Shown here piece by piece: positions 44,813 to 54,118 of a DNA stretch of 64,000 bases. The stretch covers positions 1 to 64,000 of the forward strand of contig NZ_RKMH01000020.1 of NCBI RefSeq assembly GCF_003797185.1. Reading direction: 5' to 3'. The notes below the pieces were generated by a model that saw only the letters and a list, made by a program, of their open reading frames with translations, was not told the DNA's origin and did no database searches. The stretch's first letter is position 1, and the number at the start of each line of letters is the position of its first letter. Made by a program: the position numbers and the translations under genes. Source of the DNA: Gordonia oryzae. GTDB lineage: Bacteria > Actinomycetota > Actinomycetes > Mycobacteriales > Mycobacteriaceae.

Positions 44813-45622
44813 ATGACGACAGCGGCACAGGTGTCCGGACAGCCGGGCCGATACGACCTTGGGCTAGCCGGACGCGTTGTGGTGGTGACCGGCGGTGCCA
44901 GGGGTGTCGGACTCGGCATCGTTGCCGCCCTCGCCGACTTCGGCGCGACCCCGGTGGCCTGCGCTCGGCATTCGAGTGACGCGCTCGAATCGATCTCCAC
45001 TGCAACGTTTCTGCCGTGCGATGTGCGCGACGAGGACGCCGTGGCCGGCACCTTTGCGCGAATCGTGGAGACCTACGGTCGGATCGACGGCGTGATCAAC
45101 AATGCGGGTGGGTCGCCGTTCGCACTGGCAGCCGACGCCTCACCGCGCTTCGCGAGCAAGATCGTCGAACTCAATCTGCTTGCGCCGCTGATCGTGGCAC
45201 GCGCGGCGCAGGCCGTCATGCATGGCCAGAAGGGCGGTGGCGCGATCGTCAACATCTCGAGCGTCAGCGGCCATCGCGCGTCGCCGGGAACGTCGGCATA
45301 TGGGGCCGCCAAGGCCGGACTCGACAGTCTCACCACCTCACTCGCGGTCGAATGGGCGCCCCGGGTTCGGGTGAACTCGATCGTTGCCGGACCGGTCGAA
45401 ACCGAACAGGCCCACCTGCACTACGGCGACGACGCGGGCATCGCCGCGGTCGGCCGGACGATTCCCATGGGCCGCATGGCGCGCCCCGCCGATGTCGGCG
45501 CTGCCGCGGCTTTCCTGCTCTCGCCACTGGCCTGCTACATCACCGGCGCCACACTGACCGTCCACGGGGGTGGCGAACTGCCGGCCTTCCTCGCCGCTGC
45601 CAACGCCGGCAACGACGTCTGA
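44813..45622 (+). CDS. Short-chain dehydrogenase (Rv3549c-like)
   Basis: A 269-residue classical SDR: TGGARGVGLGIV cofactor motif, DGVINNAGG, and Ser-Tyr-Lys in NISSVSGHRASPGTSAYGAAKAG, with LTVHGGGELPAFL near the end. Its position divergent from echA20 and before another SDR matches Rv3549c. Substrate is probably a hydroxyacyl-CoA or hydroxysteroid fragment. A KstR2 box lies just upstream. The next gene starts 55 nt downstream on the same strand. Confidence 0.82.
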   Translation: MTTAAQVSGQPGRYDLGLAGRVVVVTGGARGVGLGIVAALADFGATPVACARHSSDALESISTATFLPCDVRDEDAVAGTFARIVETYGRIDGVINNAGGSPFALAADASPRFASKIVELNLLAPLIVARAAQAVMHGQKGGGAIVNISSVSGHRASPGTSAYGAAKAGLDSLTTSLAVEWAPRVRVNSIVAGPVETEQAHLHYGDDAGIAAVGRTIPMGRMARPADVGAAAAFLLSPLACYITGATLTVHGGGELPAFLAAANAGNDV

Positions 45623-45677
45623 TCTGATCCGTACCAACCAAGAGCTGTGAACCGAAACATCTGAGAGGACAACAACA

Positions 45678-46577
45678 GTGGCTGAGAGCGCGTCCAATGC
45701 GGGTCGTGTGGTCGTGGTGACCGGTGCCGGTCAGGGCATTGGCCGGGCGCATGCGGTGGCCTTTGCCGCCGACGGCGCCAAGGTGGTCGTCAACGACTTC
45801 ATACCCGAGGCCGCCGACGCGGTGGCCAACGAGATCCGTCACAGTGGCGGGGACGCGATTGCCGCCACCGGAGACGTCGCCGACTGGGACACAGCGGCCG
45901 GCATCATCGCCACGGCCGTCGAGGAGTATGGCGCACTCGACGTCCTGGTCAACAACGCCGGATTCGTCCGTGACCGCATGCTGGTCTCGATGGCCGAGGA
46001 GGAGTGGGACGCCGTGGTCCGTGTCCATCTGAAGGGGCACTTCGTGATGCTGCGTCATGCCGGCGCCTACTGGCGGGCACAGGCCAAGGCCGGCAGCCCG
46101 CGCGCCGCCCGCGTCGTCAACACCTCGTCCGGGGCCGGCCTGTACGGCTCGGTCGGACAGGGTAACTACGTTGCCGCCAAAGCTGGTATCGCGGCGCTGA
46201 CGGTTCAGGCGGCCGCCGAGATGAGCGGTTACGGTGTCACGGTCAATGCGATTGCACCGGCGGCACGCACCGCGATGACCCTCGGTGCCGGCGAGGCGAT
46301 GGCCGCGCAGATGGCCGCTCCCGACGACGGCTCCTTCGACGTGATGGACCCGGCGAACATCTCGCCGCTGGTGTGCTGGCTCGCCTCGCCGCAGTCGAGT
46401 GAGGTCACCGGGCGGGTCTTCGAGGTGGAAGGCGGCAAGATCTCGATCACCGACGGCTGGCAGCGTAGCGTCGAACGAGACAAGGGTGCGCGCTGGGAAT
46501 CGTCCGAACTCGGCCCGGTGATCGCCGAGATCATCGGAAAGGCACCGGTGCCGATGCCGGTCTACGGCGTGCGCTGA
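45678..46577 (+). CDS. Short-chain dehydrogenase (Rv3548c-like)
   Basis: A 299-residue SDR of the hydroxyacyl-CoA-dehydrogenase-like (MFE-2/Hsd4) branch. VVTGAGQGIGRAHAVAFA, VNDF at the NAD-selecting acidic site, DVLVNNAGFVRDRMLVSM, and catalytic NTSSGAGLYGSVGQGNYVAAKAG are seen; a C-terminal WQRSVERDKGARWESSELGP extension is typical of the subfamily. GTG at 45678 follows AGAGGAC. Part of the KstR2-controlled SDR operon with the DUF8021-like gene after it. Confidence 0.85.
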   Translation: MAESASNAGRVVVVTGAGQGIGRAHAVAFAADGAKVVVNDFIPEAADAVANEIRHSGGDAIAATGDVADWDTAAGIIATAVEEYGALDVLVNNAGFVRDRMLVSMAEEEWDAVVRVHLKGHFVMLRHAGAYWRAQAKAGSPRAARVVNTSSGAGLYGSVGQGNYVAAKAGIAALTVQAAAEMSGYGVTVNAIAPAARTAMTLGAGEAMAAQMAAPDDGSFDVMDPANISPLVCWLASPQSSEVTGRVFEVEGGKISITDGWQRSVERDKGARWESSELGPVIAEIIGKAPVPMPVYGVR

Positions 46578-46608
46578 CACCGTAGGGCAGATATCTCTTG
46601 GGGGAACC

Positions 46609-46980
46609 ATGACCGACTCCGTGGCGGCAGCCCGTATCGCTGCGGCACGCGCCTATGTCGACGCACTGGTCAGTCACGACGCGAGCGGGGTCGGCCTGCA
46701 TCCGGAGTGCACCCGAGTCGAATTCGGCGTCAAGACCGGGCGTAACGGACCGCATATCGCGCGCAGTCTCGAACGTGGACCGCAGTTCCGGTTGATCCAC
46801 CGTGTCAGTGGATTCGAGGCCACGGTCGACGGACATAGCGTCTGCACCCGCTACCTCGTACACGTCACGCCGAAGATGCTGGGACTGGCGGCGCCGGTGT
46901 CGGAAACCTTCGTCATCGACGAGGACACCCGCATCCGAGCGATCGTCGCCCGGTTCGGGCTGCCCCGGCGGGTCGGCTGA
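46609..46980 (+). CDS. DUF8021-like small protein (NTF2-type fold suspected)
   Basis: A 123-residue protein beginning with a helix (ARAYVDALVSHDASGVGLHPECTRVEFGVKTGRNG) followed by beta strands ending VSETFVIDEDTRIRAIVARFGLPRR. The pattern, with SHD and HPECTR, matches the small actinobacterial DUF8021 proteins as I recall them and suggests an NTF2/SnoaL-like cone that could bind a small steroid-like ligand. It follows the SDR gene by 31 nt with a GGGGGAAC upstream, so it belongs to the same operon. Function unknown. Confidence 0.6.
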   Translation: MTDSVAAARIAAARAYVDALVSHDASGVGLHPECTRVEFGVKTGRNGPHIARSLERGPQFRLIHRVSGFEATVDGHSVCTRYLVHVTPKMLGLAAPVSETFVIDEDTRIRAIVARFGLPRRVG

Positions 46981-47007
46981 GCGCACCGACCCGCCCGTGG
47001 AGAGTTT

Positions 47008-47664
47008 TCAGGCGCCCGGCGCCCGCACCACCATCGGTACACCTGGGAAGTAGGCGGCGATCTCCGAGCGCGACTTGCGCAGGGCGGCGGTACCGTACCC
47101 CTTCTTGCGATGCTCGGGATGAATCCAGATGCGCACGTCCACTTCGCCGGAGGTCAACTCGCCGAAAACAAAGCCCACCTTGGACTCGCCTTCGACGGCG
47201 ACGAGCCAGACGGCTTCCTCGTCGTCGACGCGCGCGGTGGCCTTGTTCAGTTCCTCGGCCAGATCGCCTGCGGGAGCACCTGAGCCGTCGCCGGCCACGC
47301 CGAGTTCGGCGGTGCGCGTGGCAAAAAGGTCGGCGTCCGCCTCCGGGGAGAACGGGCGCAGATCGAGGGTGTCACCGCTGGAGGCCGGTCGCTCGGCGAG
47401 GGTGAACGTCAGCGCCGAGTTCAGGTCGTCGAGTTCGGCCTGATTCTTGCGCCGCTCGTCCTTGGTGAGCTGATCGAGTTTCATGTCGAGGATCGCCTCG
47501 GCGCCGAGCTGGGACTTGTCCAGCAATTCGGCGATCGCGGCGACGGCATCGGAATGGTTGTCGGCCTCGACGATGGTGTCGAGAACCTCGTGGCGCCGCT
47601 CGAGAGCGGTCAGGAGTGCGTCGGTGATGTCGCGACGGGAAGTCGCCAGGTCTAGGTCAGTCAT
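47008..47664 (-). CDS. GNAT acetyltransferase with a GyrA-like N-terminal segment
   Basis: A 218-residue protein. Residues 1-85 (RRDITDALLTALERRHEVLD, then GAEAILDMKLDQLTKDERRK) resemble the coiled-coil/tower region of DNA gyrase A and topoisomerase IV. Residues ~95-218 form a GNAT fold with IWIHPEHRKKGYGTAAL as the acetyl-CoA pyrophosphate-binding loop. The combination suggests an acetyltransferase targeted to or mimicking gyrase, but no function is known to me. It is convergent with the DUF8021-like gene and divergent from the KstR-like-box FadD. Confidence 0.7.
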   Translation of the reverse strand: MTDLDLATSRRDITDALLTALERRHEVLDTIVEADNHSDAVAAIAELLDKSQLGAEAILDMKLDQLTKDERRKNQAELDDLNSALTFTLAERPASSGDTLDLRPFSPEADADLFATRTAELGVAGDGSGAPAGDLAEELNKATARVDDEEAVWLVAVEGESKVGFVFGELTSGEVDVRIWIHPEHRKKGYGTAALRKSRSEIAAYFPGVPMVVRAPGA

Positions 47665-47711
47665 GACTCGATCCTAGTGCGGAGTCGACGCCCATGAGGG
47701 CGCACCGGATC

Positions 47712-47813
47712 TGCAACGTGTTCTAGTCCCATTCACTCCGCGATCTGCTGCTATCTATGCACGTCCACGACGAATATTCGCTACACCCTTTCTCGGTTCT
47801 GAAACACGTCCTA
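47712..47813 (+). promoter_or_regulatory. Two KstR-like boxes upstream of a FadD gene
   Basis: TGCAACGTGTTCTA (47712-47725) matches the KstR box TAGAACGTGTTCTA at 12 of 14 positions. TGAAACACGTCCTA (47800-47813) is a weaker copy (10-11 of 14) ending 10 nt before the FadD start. The pair suggests sterol-responsive repression. Confidence 0.5.
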
Positions 47814-47823
47814 GTCTTATCCT

Positions 47824-49461
47824 ATGACTGAGGACAGCTCTGTGACCGAATACGATCCATTGCGCAGCGGGGTCCATCTGGGTGATCTCATGGTCGCGGC
47901 GCTGCGACGGCATCGCGACCACAAGGTGCTCGAGCTCGGCGATACCGAACTCACCGGTGGCGAGATGGCCGACGCGGTCAGCCGGTACGTGCAGGCGTTC
48001 GAGTCGGTGGGGGCGGGATCGGGAACTGCCGTCGGACTCCTGGCACTCAACCGCCCGGAGGTACTCCTGGTGATCGGTGCCGGGCAGACCCAGGGCTGGC
48101 GGCGCACCGCGCTGCATCCGCTCGGCTCGCTCGACGATCACGCCTACGTGCTCTCCGACGCCGGGGTCACCACACTGGTCATCGATCCGGTGCCGATGTT
48201 CGTCGAGCGGGCGGTGGCGCTGATGGACCGCGTCGAGCATCTCAAGCAGGTCCTCACCTTGGGGCCGGTGCCGGAAGAATTGTCCGCGTACGGTCGCGAC
48301 ATCATCGCCGAGGCCGACACCTTCTCGCCCCGCCCGCTCAGCGCGGCGACCCTGCCCGGCGATCACGTTGTGTCGATCACCTACACCGGCGGGACCACCG
48401 GGAAACCCAAGGGCGTCATCGGAACCGCGTCGGCGATGGCGACGATGACCCAGATCCAGCTCTCGGAGTGGGAATGGCCGGAGCGGCCACGGTTTCTGAT
48501 GTGCACGCCACTCTCGCACGCCGGTGCCGCGTTCTTCGTGCCGACGCTGATGAAGGGCGGCACGATGATCGTGCTGTCGAAGTTCGACCCCGGGCAGGTG
48601 CTCGCGACGATCGAGGAGAAGAGGATCAGCGCCACCATGCTGGTGCCCTCGATGCTCTATGCGCTCCTCGATCATCCCGACTCGAAGACACGTGACCTCT
48701 CGTCACTGGAAACCGTGTATTACGGTGCCTCGCCGATCAATCCGGTGCGGCTCGCCGAGGCGATCGAACGTTTCGGCCCGATCTTCGCCCAGTACTACGG
48801 GCAGTCCGAAGCCCCGATGGTGATCAGCTACCTCGGTAAGCACGATCATCCGAAACCGGGCGAGGACACCCGCCGACTGTCGAGTTGTGGCCGGCCGTCG
48901 GCCTTCCTGCACACCGCGCTCCTCGGCCCCGACGACGCGCCCGTCGCGCCGGGCGAGCCCGGCGAGATCTGTGTGGCCGGACCGCTTCTCGCCGGCGGTT
49001 ATTGGGGCCTGCCCGAGCAGACCGCGGCGACCTTCCGGGACGGATGGCTGCGGACCGGTGATGTCGCCCGGGAAGACGACGACGGCTTCTGGTATATCGT
49101 CGACCGCACCAAGGACATGATCGTCACCGGCGGCTTCAACGTCTTTCCGCGAGAGGTCGAAGATGTTGTCGCCGAACATCCTTCCGTCGCGCAGGTCGGC
49201 GTCATCGGGGTACCCGACGACAAATGGGGGGAAGCGGTTACCGCGGTCGTCGTGTTGCGTGCCGACGCCGCATCCGACGACCACGGACGGGCGCGGATCG
49301 CCGGCGAGATCCAGGGCGCGGTGAAGGAACGCAAGGGTGCGGTGCAATCGCCCAAGCAGGTGATCTTCGCCGACGCGCTGCCGTTGACCGCGCTGGGCAA
49401 GCCCGACAAGAAGGCGCTGCGCGCACAGTTCTGGGAGTCGGCCGGCCGTGGGGTCGGCTGA
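47824..49461 (+). CDS. Acyl-CoA ligase (FadD8-like)
   Basis: A 545-residue AMP-forming ligase. AMP motif SITYTGGTTGKPKGVI, adenylate motif QYYGQSEAPMV, hinge WLRTGDVAREDDDGFWYIVDRTKDMIVTGGFNVFPREVE, and the catalytic Lys in PLTALGKPDKKALR. Sequence features recall Rv0551c (FadD8) more than the sterol ligases FadD17 or FadD19. Two KstR-like boxes upstream place it in the sterol response. ATG at 47824 is preceded by TCCTAG within the second box, so expression may be leaderless. Confidence 0.82.
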   Translation: MTEDSSVTEYDPLRSGVHLGDLMVAALRRHRDHKVLELGDTELTGGEMADAVSRYVQAFESVGAGSGTAVGLLALNRPEVLLVIGAGQTQGWRRTALHPLGSLDDHAYVLSDAGVTTLVIDPVPMFVERAVALMDRVEHLKQVLTLGPVPEELSAYGRDIIAEADTFSPRPLSAATLPGDHVVSITYTGGTTGKPKGVIGTASAMATMTQIQLSEWEWPERPRFLMCTPLSHAGAAFFVPTLMKGGTMIVLSKFDPGQVLATIEEKRISATMLVPSMLYALLDHPDSKTRDLSSLETVYYGASPINPVRLAEAIERFGPIFAQYYGQSEAPMVISYLGKHDHPKPGEDTRRLSSCGRPSAFLHTALLGPDDAPVAPGEPGEICVAGPLLAGGYWGLPEQTAATFRDGWLRTGDVAREDDDGFWYIVDRTKDMIVTGGFNVFPREVEDVVAEHPSVAQVGVIGVPDDKWGEAVTAVVVLRADAASDDHGRARIAGEIQGAVKERKGAVQSPKQVIFADALPLTALGKPDKKALRAQFWESAGRGVG

Positions 49462-49481
49462 GCGGCATCGACCGAAAGCGT

Positions 49482-50552
49482 TCAGGTGCAATCACAGTCG
49501 CAGCAATCCCCGCAGTCGTCGGTGCAGCAGGGGCTGCTGAATTTGTCGCTGCAGTGATTCCAGTGGTCGGTGCAGCACGCCCGGCCCGTGCAGCCGGTCC
49601 ACAGGAACGGGCCGAGACGATCACGAAATCGCCGGTTCGGTGGGAATGGCGGGGGATAGGGCCAGGAGTCGGGGAAGTCCGGTGGCCGCGTGGCGGGCCA
49701 CCGGGTCCGCGCATGCATCCGGCGGGCGATCGCGTGCCGCAGACCGTCGAGGAGCACCGCCCGCAGCAACCGGTCGTCGTCGAGTCGGAGCCGTGAATAC
49801 CGCTCGGTGATCCGGTTGCGTCGGTCGCGACACTCGGTCAGCGCTGCGGTCACCTCGGTTCCGGTGGCGCGCAACGGATTGAACGCGCCGGAGAGAGCGT
49901 CGGCGTGATAGTCGTCCACGGCGTCGAGCAGATGGGCGATCGTCCCGAAGTCGTAGCCGATGGCTTCGAGATCGGCGCGGTTGTCCGGCATCCCCGAGGC
50001 ATCGGCGGTCGCTGCGAACACCTCGGCGCACGCCCGGCCGCTGGGATCGGTGATCTCACCGAGAGATGCTGCCGTGCACTCGATCTCGGACTGGCGATGC
50101 AGGATGTGCAGGATACGCTCGGCGTCGAGGACCGGGGCATTCGAGGCCGCCGCATGTAACCGGGATCCGATCACCCCGGCGGTTGCCGACCTCATCGGCG
50201 AGTGTGGCGCGAGCCCGAGGCGCCCTTCGGCGCGGACATCGTCGGCCTTGGCCGCGGCCAAGGTGAGTGACGCGCCGGCGGCCAGCCGGATACCCGGGTC
50301 GGTGGCGGTGACCACCGTGGCCATGCGCAGCGACCGAAGTGGGCACCGTCCCGCTCGTGCGGTCGCCGCCCCACCGCTGCGCTGGGCTTCGGCGAGGATC
50401 GAGATCATCACCGCGTCGGTGTTGGTGGTCAGCCGCGCGGCCTGACCGTGACCGTCGCGCAGCGCCAGGCACAACCCGCACAGGTGTGCGCGCCACCGGT
50501 CGGCGAGTTCGTCTCCCAGGCGGTGGCGACATGGTGTGAGGACCCCGAACAT
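49482..50552 (-). CDS. DUF5685 protein with cysteine-rich tail
   Basis: A 356-residue protein starting MFGVLTPCRHRL, with CGLCLALRDGHGQAARL shortly after, the hallmark of the actinobacterial DUF5685 family. The last ~45 residues are a cysteine cluster (CTGRACC, then CCTDDCGDCCDCDC), suggesting metal binding. The middle is helical. ATG at 50552 is used; a TTG four codons earlier is in frame. Function unknown. It is convergent with the FadD gene and 121 bp after the GT1 gene on the same strand. Confidence 0.8.
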   Translation of the reverse strand: MFGVLTPCRHRLGDELADRWRAHLCGLCLALRDGHGQAARLTTNTDAVMISILAEAQRSGGAATARAGRCPLRSLRMATVVTATDPGIRLAAGASLTLAAAKADDVRAEGRLGLAPHSPMRSATAGVIGSRLHAAASNAPVLDAERILHILHRQSEIECTAASLGEITDPSGRACAEVFAATADASGMPDNRADLEAIGYDFGTIAHLLDAVDDYHADALSGAFNPLRATGTEVTAALTECRDRRNRITERYSRLRLDDDRLLRAVLLDGLRHAIARRMHARTRWPATRPPDFPDSWPYPPPFPPNRRFRDRLGPFLWTGCTGRACCTDHWNHCSDKFSSPCCTDDCGDCCDCDCT

Positions 50553-50673
50553 GTCGCCATCCAAGCATCACGCCGCGGTTCGACACCACCGGAGTCGCCG
50601 CCGTGTCCTTCGGGCGGCCGACACCGGGCGGTCGACGCTGGTCGGGGGCCGACGCCGTTCGGGGTCGGCACCG

Positions 50674-51918
50674 TCAGGCCATGGACGCCGCGGCGTTGGT
50701 GATGATCTCGCACGCGGCGTCGACCGCATGATTCAGGGGGAGGAGTCGCTCGGAGATCCTACGTGCGGCCGCTTGCACACCCGGGTCGGTCAGCGCCGAC
50801 AGGTCGGCAGCGGTCATTCGACTCAGGCGATTCCCGGTACCGGCACCGCACCGGCGTAGCGCGGCAGCCCAGATCGGTTGATCGGCACTGAACCATCCGA
50901 CCGTCGACGGAATACCCGCCCGTAGAACCGAACCCGTTGTCCCGGCACCACCGTGGTGCACCGCCGCGCGGCAATGCCGAAGCAGTGCTTCGTGATCCAC
51001 CGTTCCGGATACCCGGAACAGGCGCGAATCCGCCACTAGGAGATCCAGATCGGTGTGGGCGATCACGCGTAGACCGTGATCAAGCAGGGTGGTCACGACG
51101 AACTCCATCCGATCCCGGGGCGCTCGCATGCTGCCGAAACCGACATAGACCGGCGGCGGCCCCGAGCAGGCGAAACCGATGGCCGCATCGGTCCGGTCCA
51201 GCCCGTCGTTGATCGCCGCACGGATCTCCTTGTCCGGGCACAGGAATCCGACGAAGGGCCGCTGCGGTCCCCACTCGTGCGGCAGGTCGGAGAACAGGGC
51301 GGGGTCGTACACCTGGACCTCGGGGATGCCGTTCTCGCGCAGACGTCTACTGAACGGTCGCCGATCCGGCGGCAGCCCCAGACGTGCGCGCAGGCGGCGG
51401 TCGGCGCCGCGGGTCGAGAGCCACATGATCCGGTCGGCGAGCGTCCACACCATGCGTGAGGCCGCTCGCGGCACAGTGCGATACGTCGGCGACACCGACC
51501 CGGAGACACGCACCGGGCAGTAGTGCAGCGGCACAAACGCGATCCCGCGGCTCTCGGCTACGGTCGCGGCCCGGTCCTGCGCGAGCAGACCGGTGACGAG
51601 GACGTCCGCATCGTCGGCGAGCTCGGCCATCACCCGCTCGGACTGGTCCACCCCGTACGCGCTGACCTCACGCAACGCCCGGAAACGGGTACGCGGATTC
51701 AGCGACTTGAGGTCGTTGCGGATCAGTGGACTGGCGAGCAGATCCGCCGTCGACGGACAGAGTTCGGTGGTCGGAATCGCCGTTCGCGCAAACGGTTCCA
51801 CCAGATCGGCCGCCACGGCCAGCCGTACCGAATGGCCACGCCGCACCAATTCGGCGGCCACCGCGGCCGCCGGTTGGACGTCGCCGCGGCTGCCGTGCAG
51901 CGCGAAGGCGATTCTCAT
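50674..51918 (-). CDS. UDP/dTDP-sugar glycosyltransferase (GT1, MurG-like)
   Basis: A 414-residue GT-B glycosyltransferase. The acceptor domain begins RIAFALHGSRGDVQPAAAVAAEL; the donor site is HHGGAGTTGSVLRAGIPSTVGWFSADQPIWA near residue 340. It resembles enzymes that decorate mycobacterial glycopeptidolipids and phenolic glycolipids (Rv1524/Rv2962c-type). Its ATG overlaps the stop of the PapA-like gene, so it is the last gene of the exporter operon. The sugar and acceptor are unknown. Confidence 0.85.
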   Translation of the reverse strand: MRIAFALHGSRGDVQPAAAVAAELVRRGHSVRLAVAADLVEPFARTAIPTTELCPSTADLLASPLIRNDLKSLNPRTRFRALREVSAYGVDQSERVMAELADDADVLVTGLLAQDRAATVAESRGIAFVPLHYCPVRVSGSVSPTYRTVPRAASRMVWTLADRIMWLSTRGADRRLRARLGLPPDRRPFSRRLRENGIPEVQVYDPALFSDLPHEWGPQRPFVGFLCPDKEIRAAINDGLDRTDAAIGFACSGPPPVYVGFGSMRAPRDRMEFVVTTLLDHGLRVIAHTDLDLLVADSRLFRVSGTVDHEALLRHCRAAVHHGGAGTTGSVLRAGIPSTVGWFSADQPIWAAALRRCGAGTGNRLSRMTAADLSALTDPGVQAAARRISERLLPLNHAVDAACEIITNAAASMA

Positions 51919-53252
51919 TCGCCCCACTCGCTCGCCTCGAGTTCCCATCGCTTCAACTCGGCGCGTACCAGGACCGCCAGGGCGGCGTCATCGGCGGCCA
52001 GCCGCGGATCGAGCGACGTCACCGCCAACCCGATCGCGCGCGGACCGACGCCGACCCATCCGCTCACCCCGCCACCGAAGTCGGCCGTGCCCGCCGGCCG
52101 ACCGGTGAAGGCGCGCACCGCGATCTCGGCGTCGAGTCCGCTTCCCAGGCTGCAGAATTCGGGTGACAACTCGCCGAGGTTGGAGGCCAGGCACATCGGC
52201 GTCGAGCCGTTGGCGGCCAGGCGTCGCACCGGTCGGTCGCCGAGCGCCTGGGCAACCTGCGAGAGGTGGACCATGGAGGACGTGCCGGCGTGCACGCTGC
52301 GGTAGGCCTCCTTGCAGGCCACCCGGATCGCGGTGAGATCGTGGTAGCGGTCGTCGGATGCCCGGATCTGCGCGGTTGTCCCGGTGGTGGCGTTGGCCCG
52401 ACGGTCCCCATCGGAGTGCATCGACACCGGAATCGACACGGGAACAACGTCATCGGGTCCAACGATGCCGGCTTCGGCGAGCAGTCCGACCATGATCGCG
52501 ACGAACAACGCGTTCGCGCTGCCCTGCGCACGGGCAAACGCACGCGCGTAGTCGTCGGCGGGGATGCTCAGCAGGATTGCACAGGGGTCCTCCGCGATGA
52601 GTCCCGGTGGTCGTACCGGACCGGTGGGGGTGGGCCCGCGCCGGGATCCGACCGTGCCGGCGATGAGCCGACCCGCGGCCAGCGCGGCCCGCGCGGCGGT
52701 CCGCACACCGTCGACGACGTCGTCGAGTGCACCCACCCGCTCGGTGGTGACGGCGTAATAGGTTCCGAGAACGGCTTCTTCGACCGCCGTCACCATCGAC
52801 CACCCGTCGGCGACGGCGTGCGCGGCGATCAGCGACACGAAGGTCGTGCGTCGGTCCGCCGAGTACGCGGCGGTCAGTCGCCACGCCGGTCCGGCGACGC
52901 TGTCGACCCCGCGCTCGGCCTGCCGTCGTGCCCACGCCACGGCGTCACCCTCGGCGACGGGCTCGTCCTCGAAGTGGGTCATCCCGGCCGCCGGTGTGTA
53001 ATGCCAGCGGTCGCGGACCGGGGGTGGACGGCGTCGTGCCAGGCGGGACAGCCGCCCGTACCGCAGTCGGGTTGCCAGGGCGGACAACACATCCGGATCG
53101 AGACGTCCGTCGAATCGCCACAACCCCTGGTTGATGACACCGAGTCCGAGGGCGTGCTCCATGCGGATGAACAGGTCGTCGTCGGTGCCCAGACGCTCGG
53201 AGCCGGGGCGTTCGGTGGTAGGACGTCGGGTGTCCTTGTCGTGGTTGGTCAT
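51915..53252 (-). CDS. PapA-like acyltransferase (condensation fold), exporter operon
   Basis: A 445-residue BAHD/condensation-like acyltransferase. HxxxDG occurs as H145-A-V-A-D149-G in LIAAHAVADGWSMV, with H145 the expected catalytic base. The C-terminal SNLGEL-type segment (LASNLGELSPEF) corresponds to the conserved DFG/N-rich bridge of PapA and WS/DGAT enzymes. No carrier domain is attached, so it would take acyl-CoA or a carrier-bound acyl and pass it to a sugar or alcohol. It overlaps the permease gene and the GT1 gene by 4 nt on either side. Confidence 0.75.
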   Translation of the reverse strand: MTNHDKDTRRPTTERPGSERLGTDDDLFIRMEHALGLGVINQGLWRFDGRLDPDVLSALATRLRYGRLSRLARRRPPPVRDRWHYTPAAGMTHFEDEPVAEGDAVAWARRQAERGVDSVAGPAWRLTAAYSADRRTTFVSLIAAHAVADGWSMVTAVEEAVLGTYYAVTTERVGALDDVVDGVRTAARAALAAGRLIAGTVGSRRGPTPTGPVRPPGLIAEDPCAILLSIPADDYARAFARAQGSANALFVAIMVGLLAEAGIVGPDDVVPVSIPVSMHSDGDRRANATTGTTAQIRASDDRYHDLTAIRVACKEAYRSVHAGTSSMVHLSQVAQALGDRPVRRLAANGSTPMCLASNLGELSPEFCSLGSGLDAEIAVRAFTGRPAGTADFGGGVSGWVGVGPRAIGLAVTSLDPRLAADDAALAVLVRAELKRWELEASEWGE

Positions 53253-54118
53253 AGGCGTGTGAGGTAGGCGCGCAGGGTGGCGGGGGCGAAGATCACCAGG
53301 ATCACACAACAGCCGAGGAGGGTCCATCCGACATCCGCGGTGAACTGCCCATGACTGGCGAGCGCACGAAACGACGAGATGAGGTGTGAGATCGGGTTGA
53401 TCTCGGCGATCACCCCGAGCCACCCGGGCATCGTCGAGGTCGGCACAAAGGCGTTGGAGGTGAACGTCATCGGCATGAGGATCAGCATCGAGATGCCCTG
53501 GATCGCCGATACCTTGGACAGCAGCACACCCATGAGGGCGAAGATCCAGCTCAACGAGAACGCGGCGAAGACGACGAGGATCATGCCGAGTAGTACGCCG
53601 AGCGCGCTGGTCGGTCGATATCCGATGGCCAGACCCGCCGCCAGGGACACCGTGGTCGCGATGAGATAGCGCGCCGTGTCGGCGATCAGCAGTCCCGCCA
53701 GGGGAGCGATGCGAGCAATCGGCATCGACACGATCCGGTCGAAGACACCGCTGTCGATGTCTTCGCGCAGTTGGGTTCCGGTGACGATGGACGTCGTCAC
53801 CGACACCGACACCAACACACCGGGAACCAAGAGCTGCAGGTAATTCCCGACGCCACCGGCGACCGCACCGCCGAAGATGTTGGCGAACATGACGGTGAAG
53901 ACGATCGGTACGACGACGACGTCGATGAGGCCCTGTGGCGAGTGGCGCATCCGCAGGAAACCCCGCCGCGCCAGGGCGAGGATCTGCCGTAGCGCCTGCG
54001 TGAGCGGCACTCGATCGAGCGGGGTGATCGGCCATTCGATCCCGGCCGCCGGGGTCGGTGCCACGTCGATGGCGTCGTCGGTCTCGAAGGTGCGGGCACC
54101 CAGCACGTCTTCGGTCAT
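53249..54118 (-). CDS. ABC-2 type exporter permease (DrrB-like)
   Basis: A 289-residue membrane protein with about six helices (from residue ~55 onward) and an N-terminal cytosolic tail. The signature region SWIFALMGVLLSKVSAIQGISMLILMPMTFTSNAFVP is the ABC-2 permease motif near helix 5. It matches DrrB-type permeases that export glycolipids such as phthiocerol dimycocerosates. ATG at 54118 overlaps the ATPase stop (ATGA); a GTG at 54133 is an alternative. It pairs with the ATPase gene 3 nt away. Confidence 0.86.
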   Translation of the reverse strand: MTEDVLGARTFETDDAIDVAPTPAAGIEWPITPLDRVPLTQALRQILALARRGFLRMRHSPQGLIDVVVVPIVFTVMFANIFGGAVAGGVGNYLQLLVPGVLVSVSVTTSIVTGTQLREDIDSGVFDRIVSMPIARIAPLAGLLIADTARYLIATTVSLAAGLAIGYRPTSALGVLLGMILVVFAAFSLSWIFALMGVLLSKVSAIQGISMLILMPMTFTSNAFVPTSTMPGWLGVIAEINPISHLISSFRALASHGQFTADVGWTLLGCCVILVIFAPATLRAYLTRL

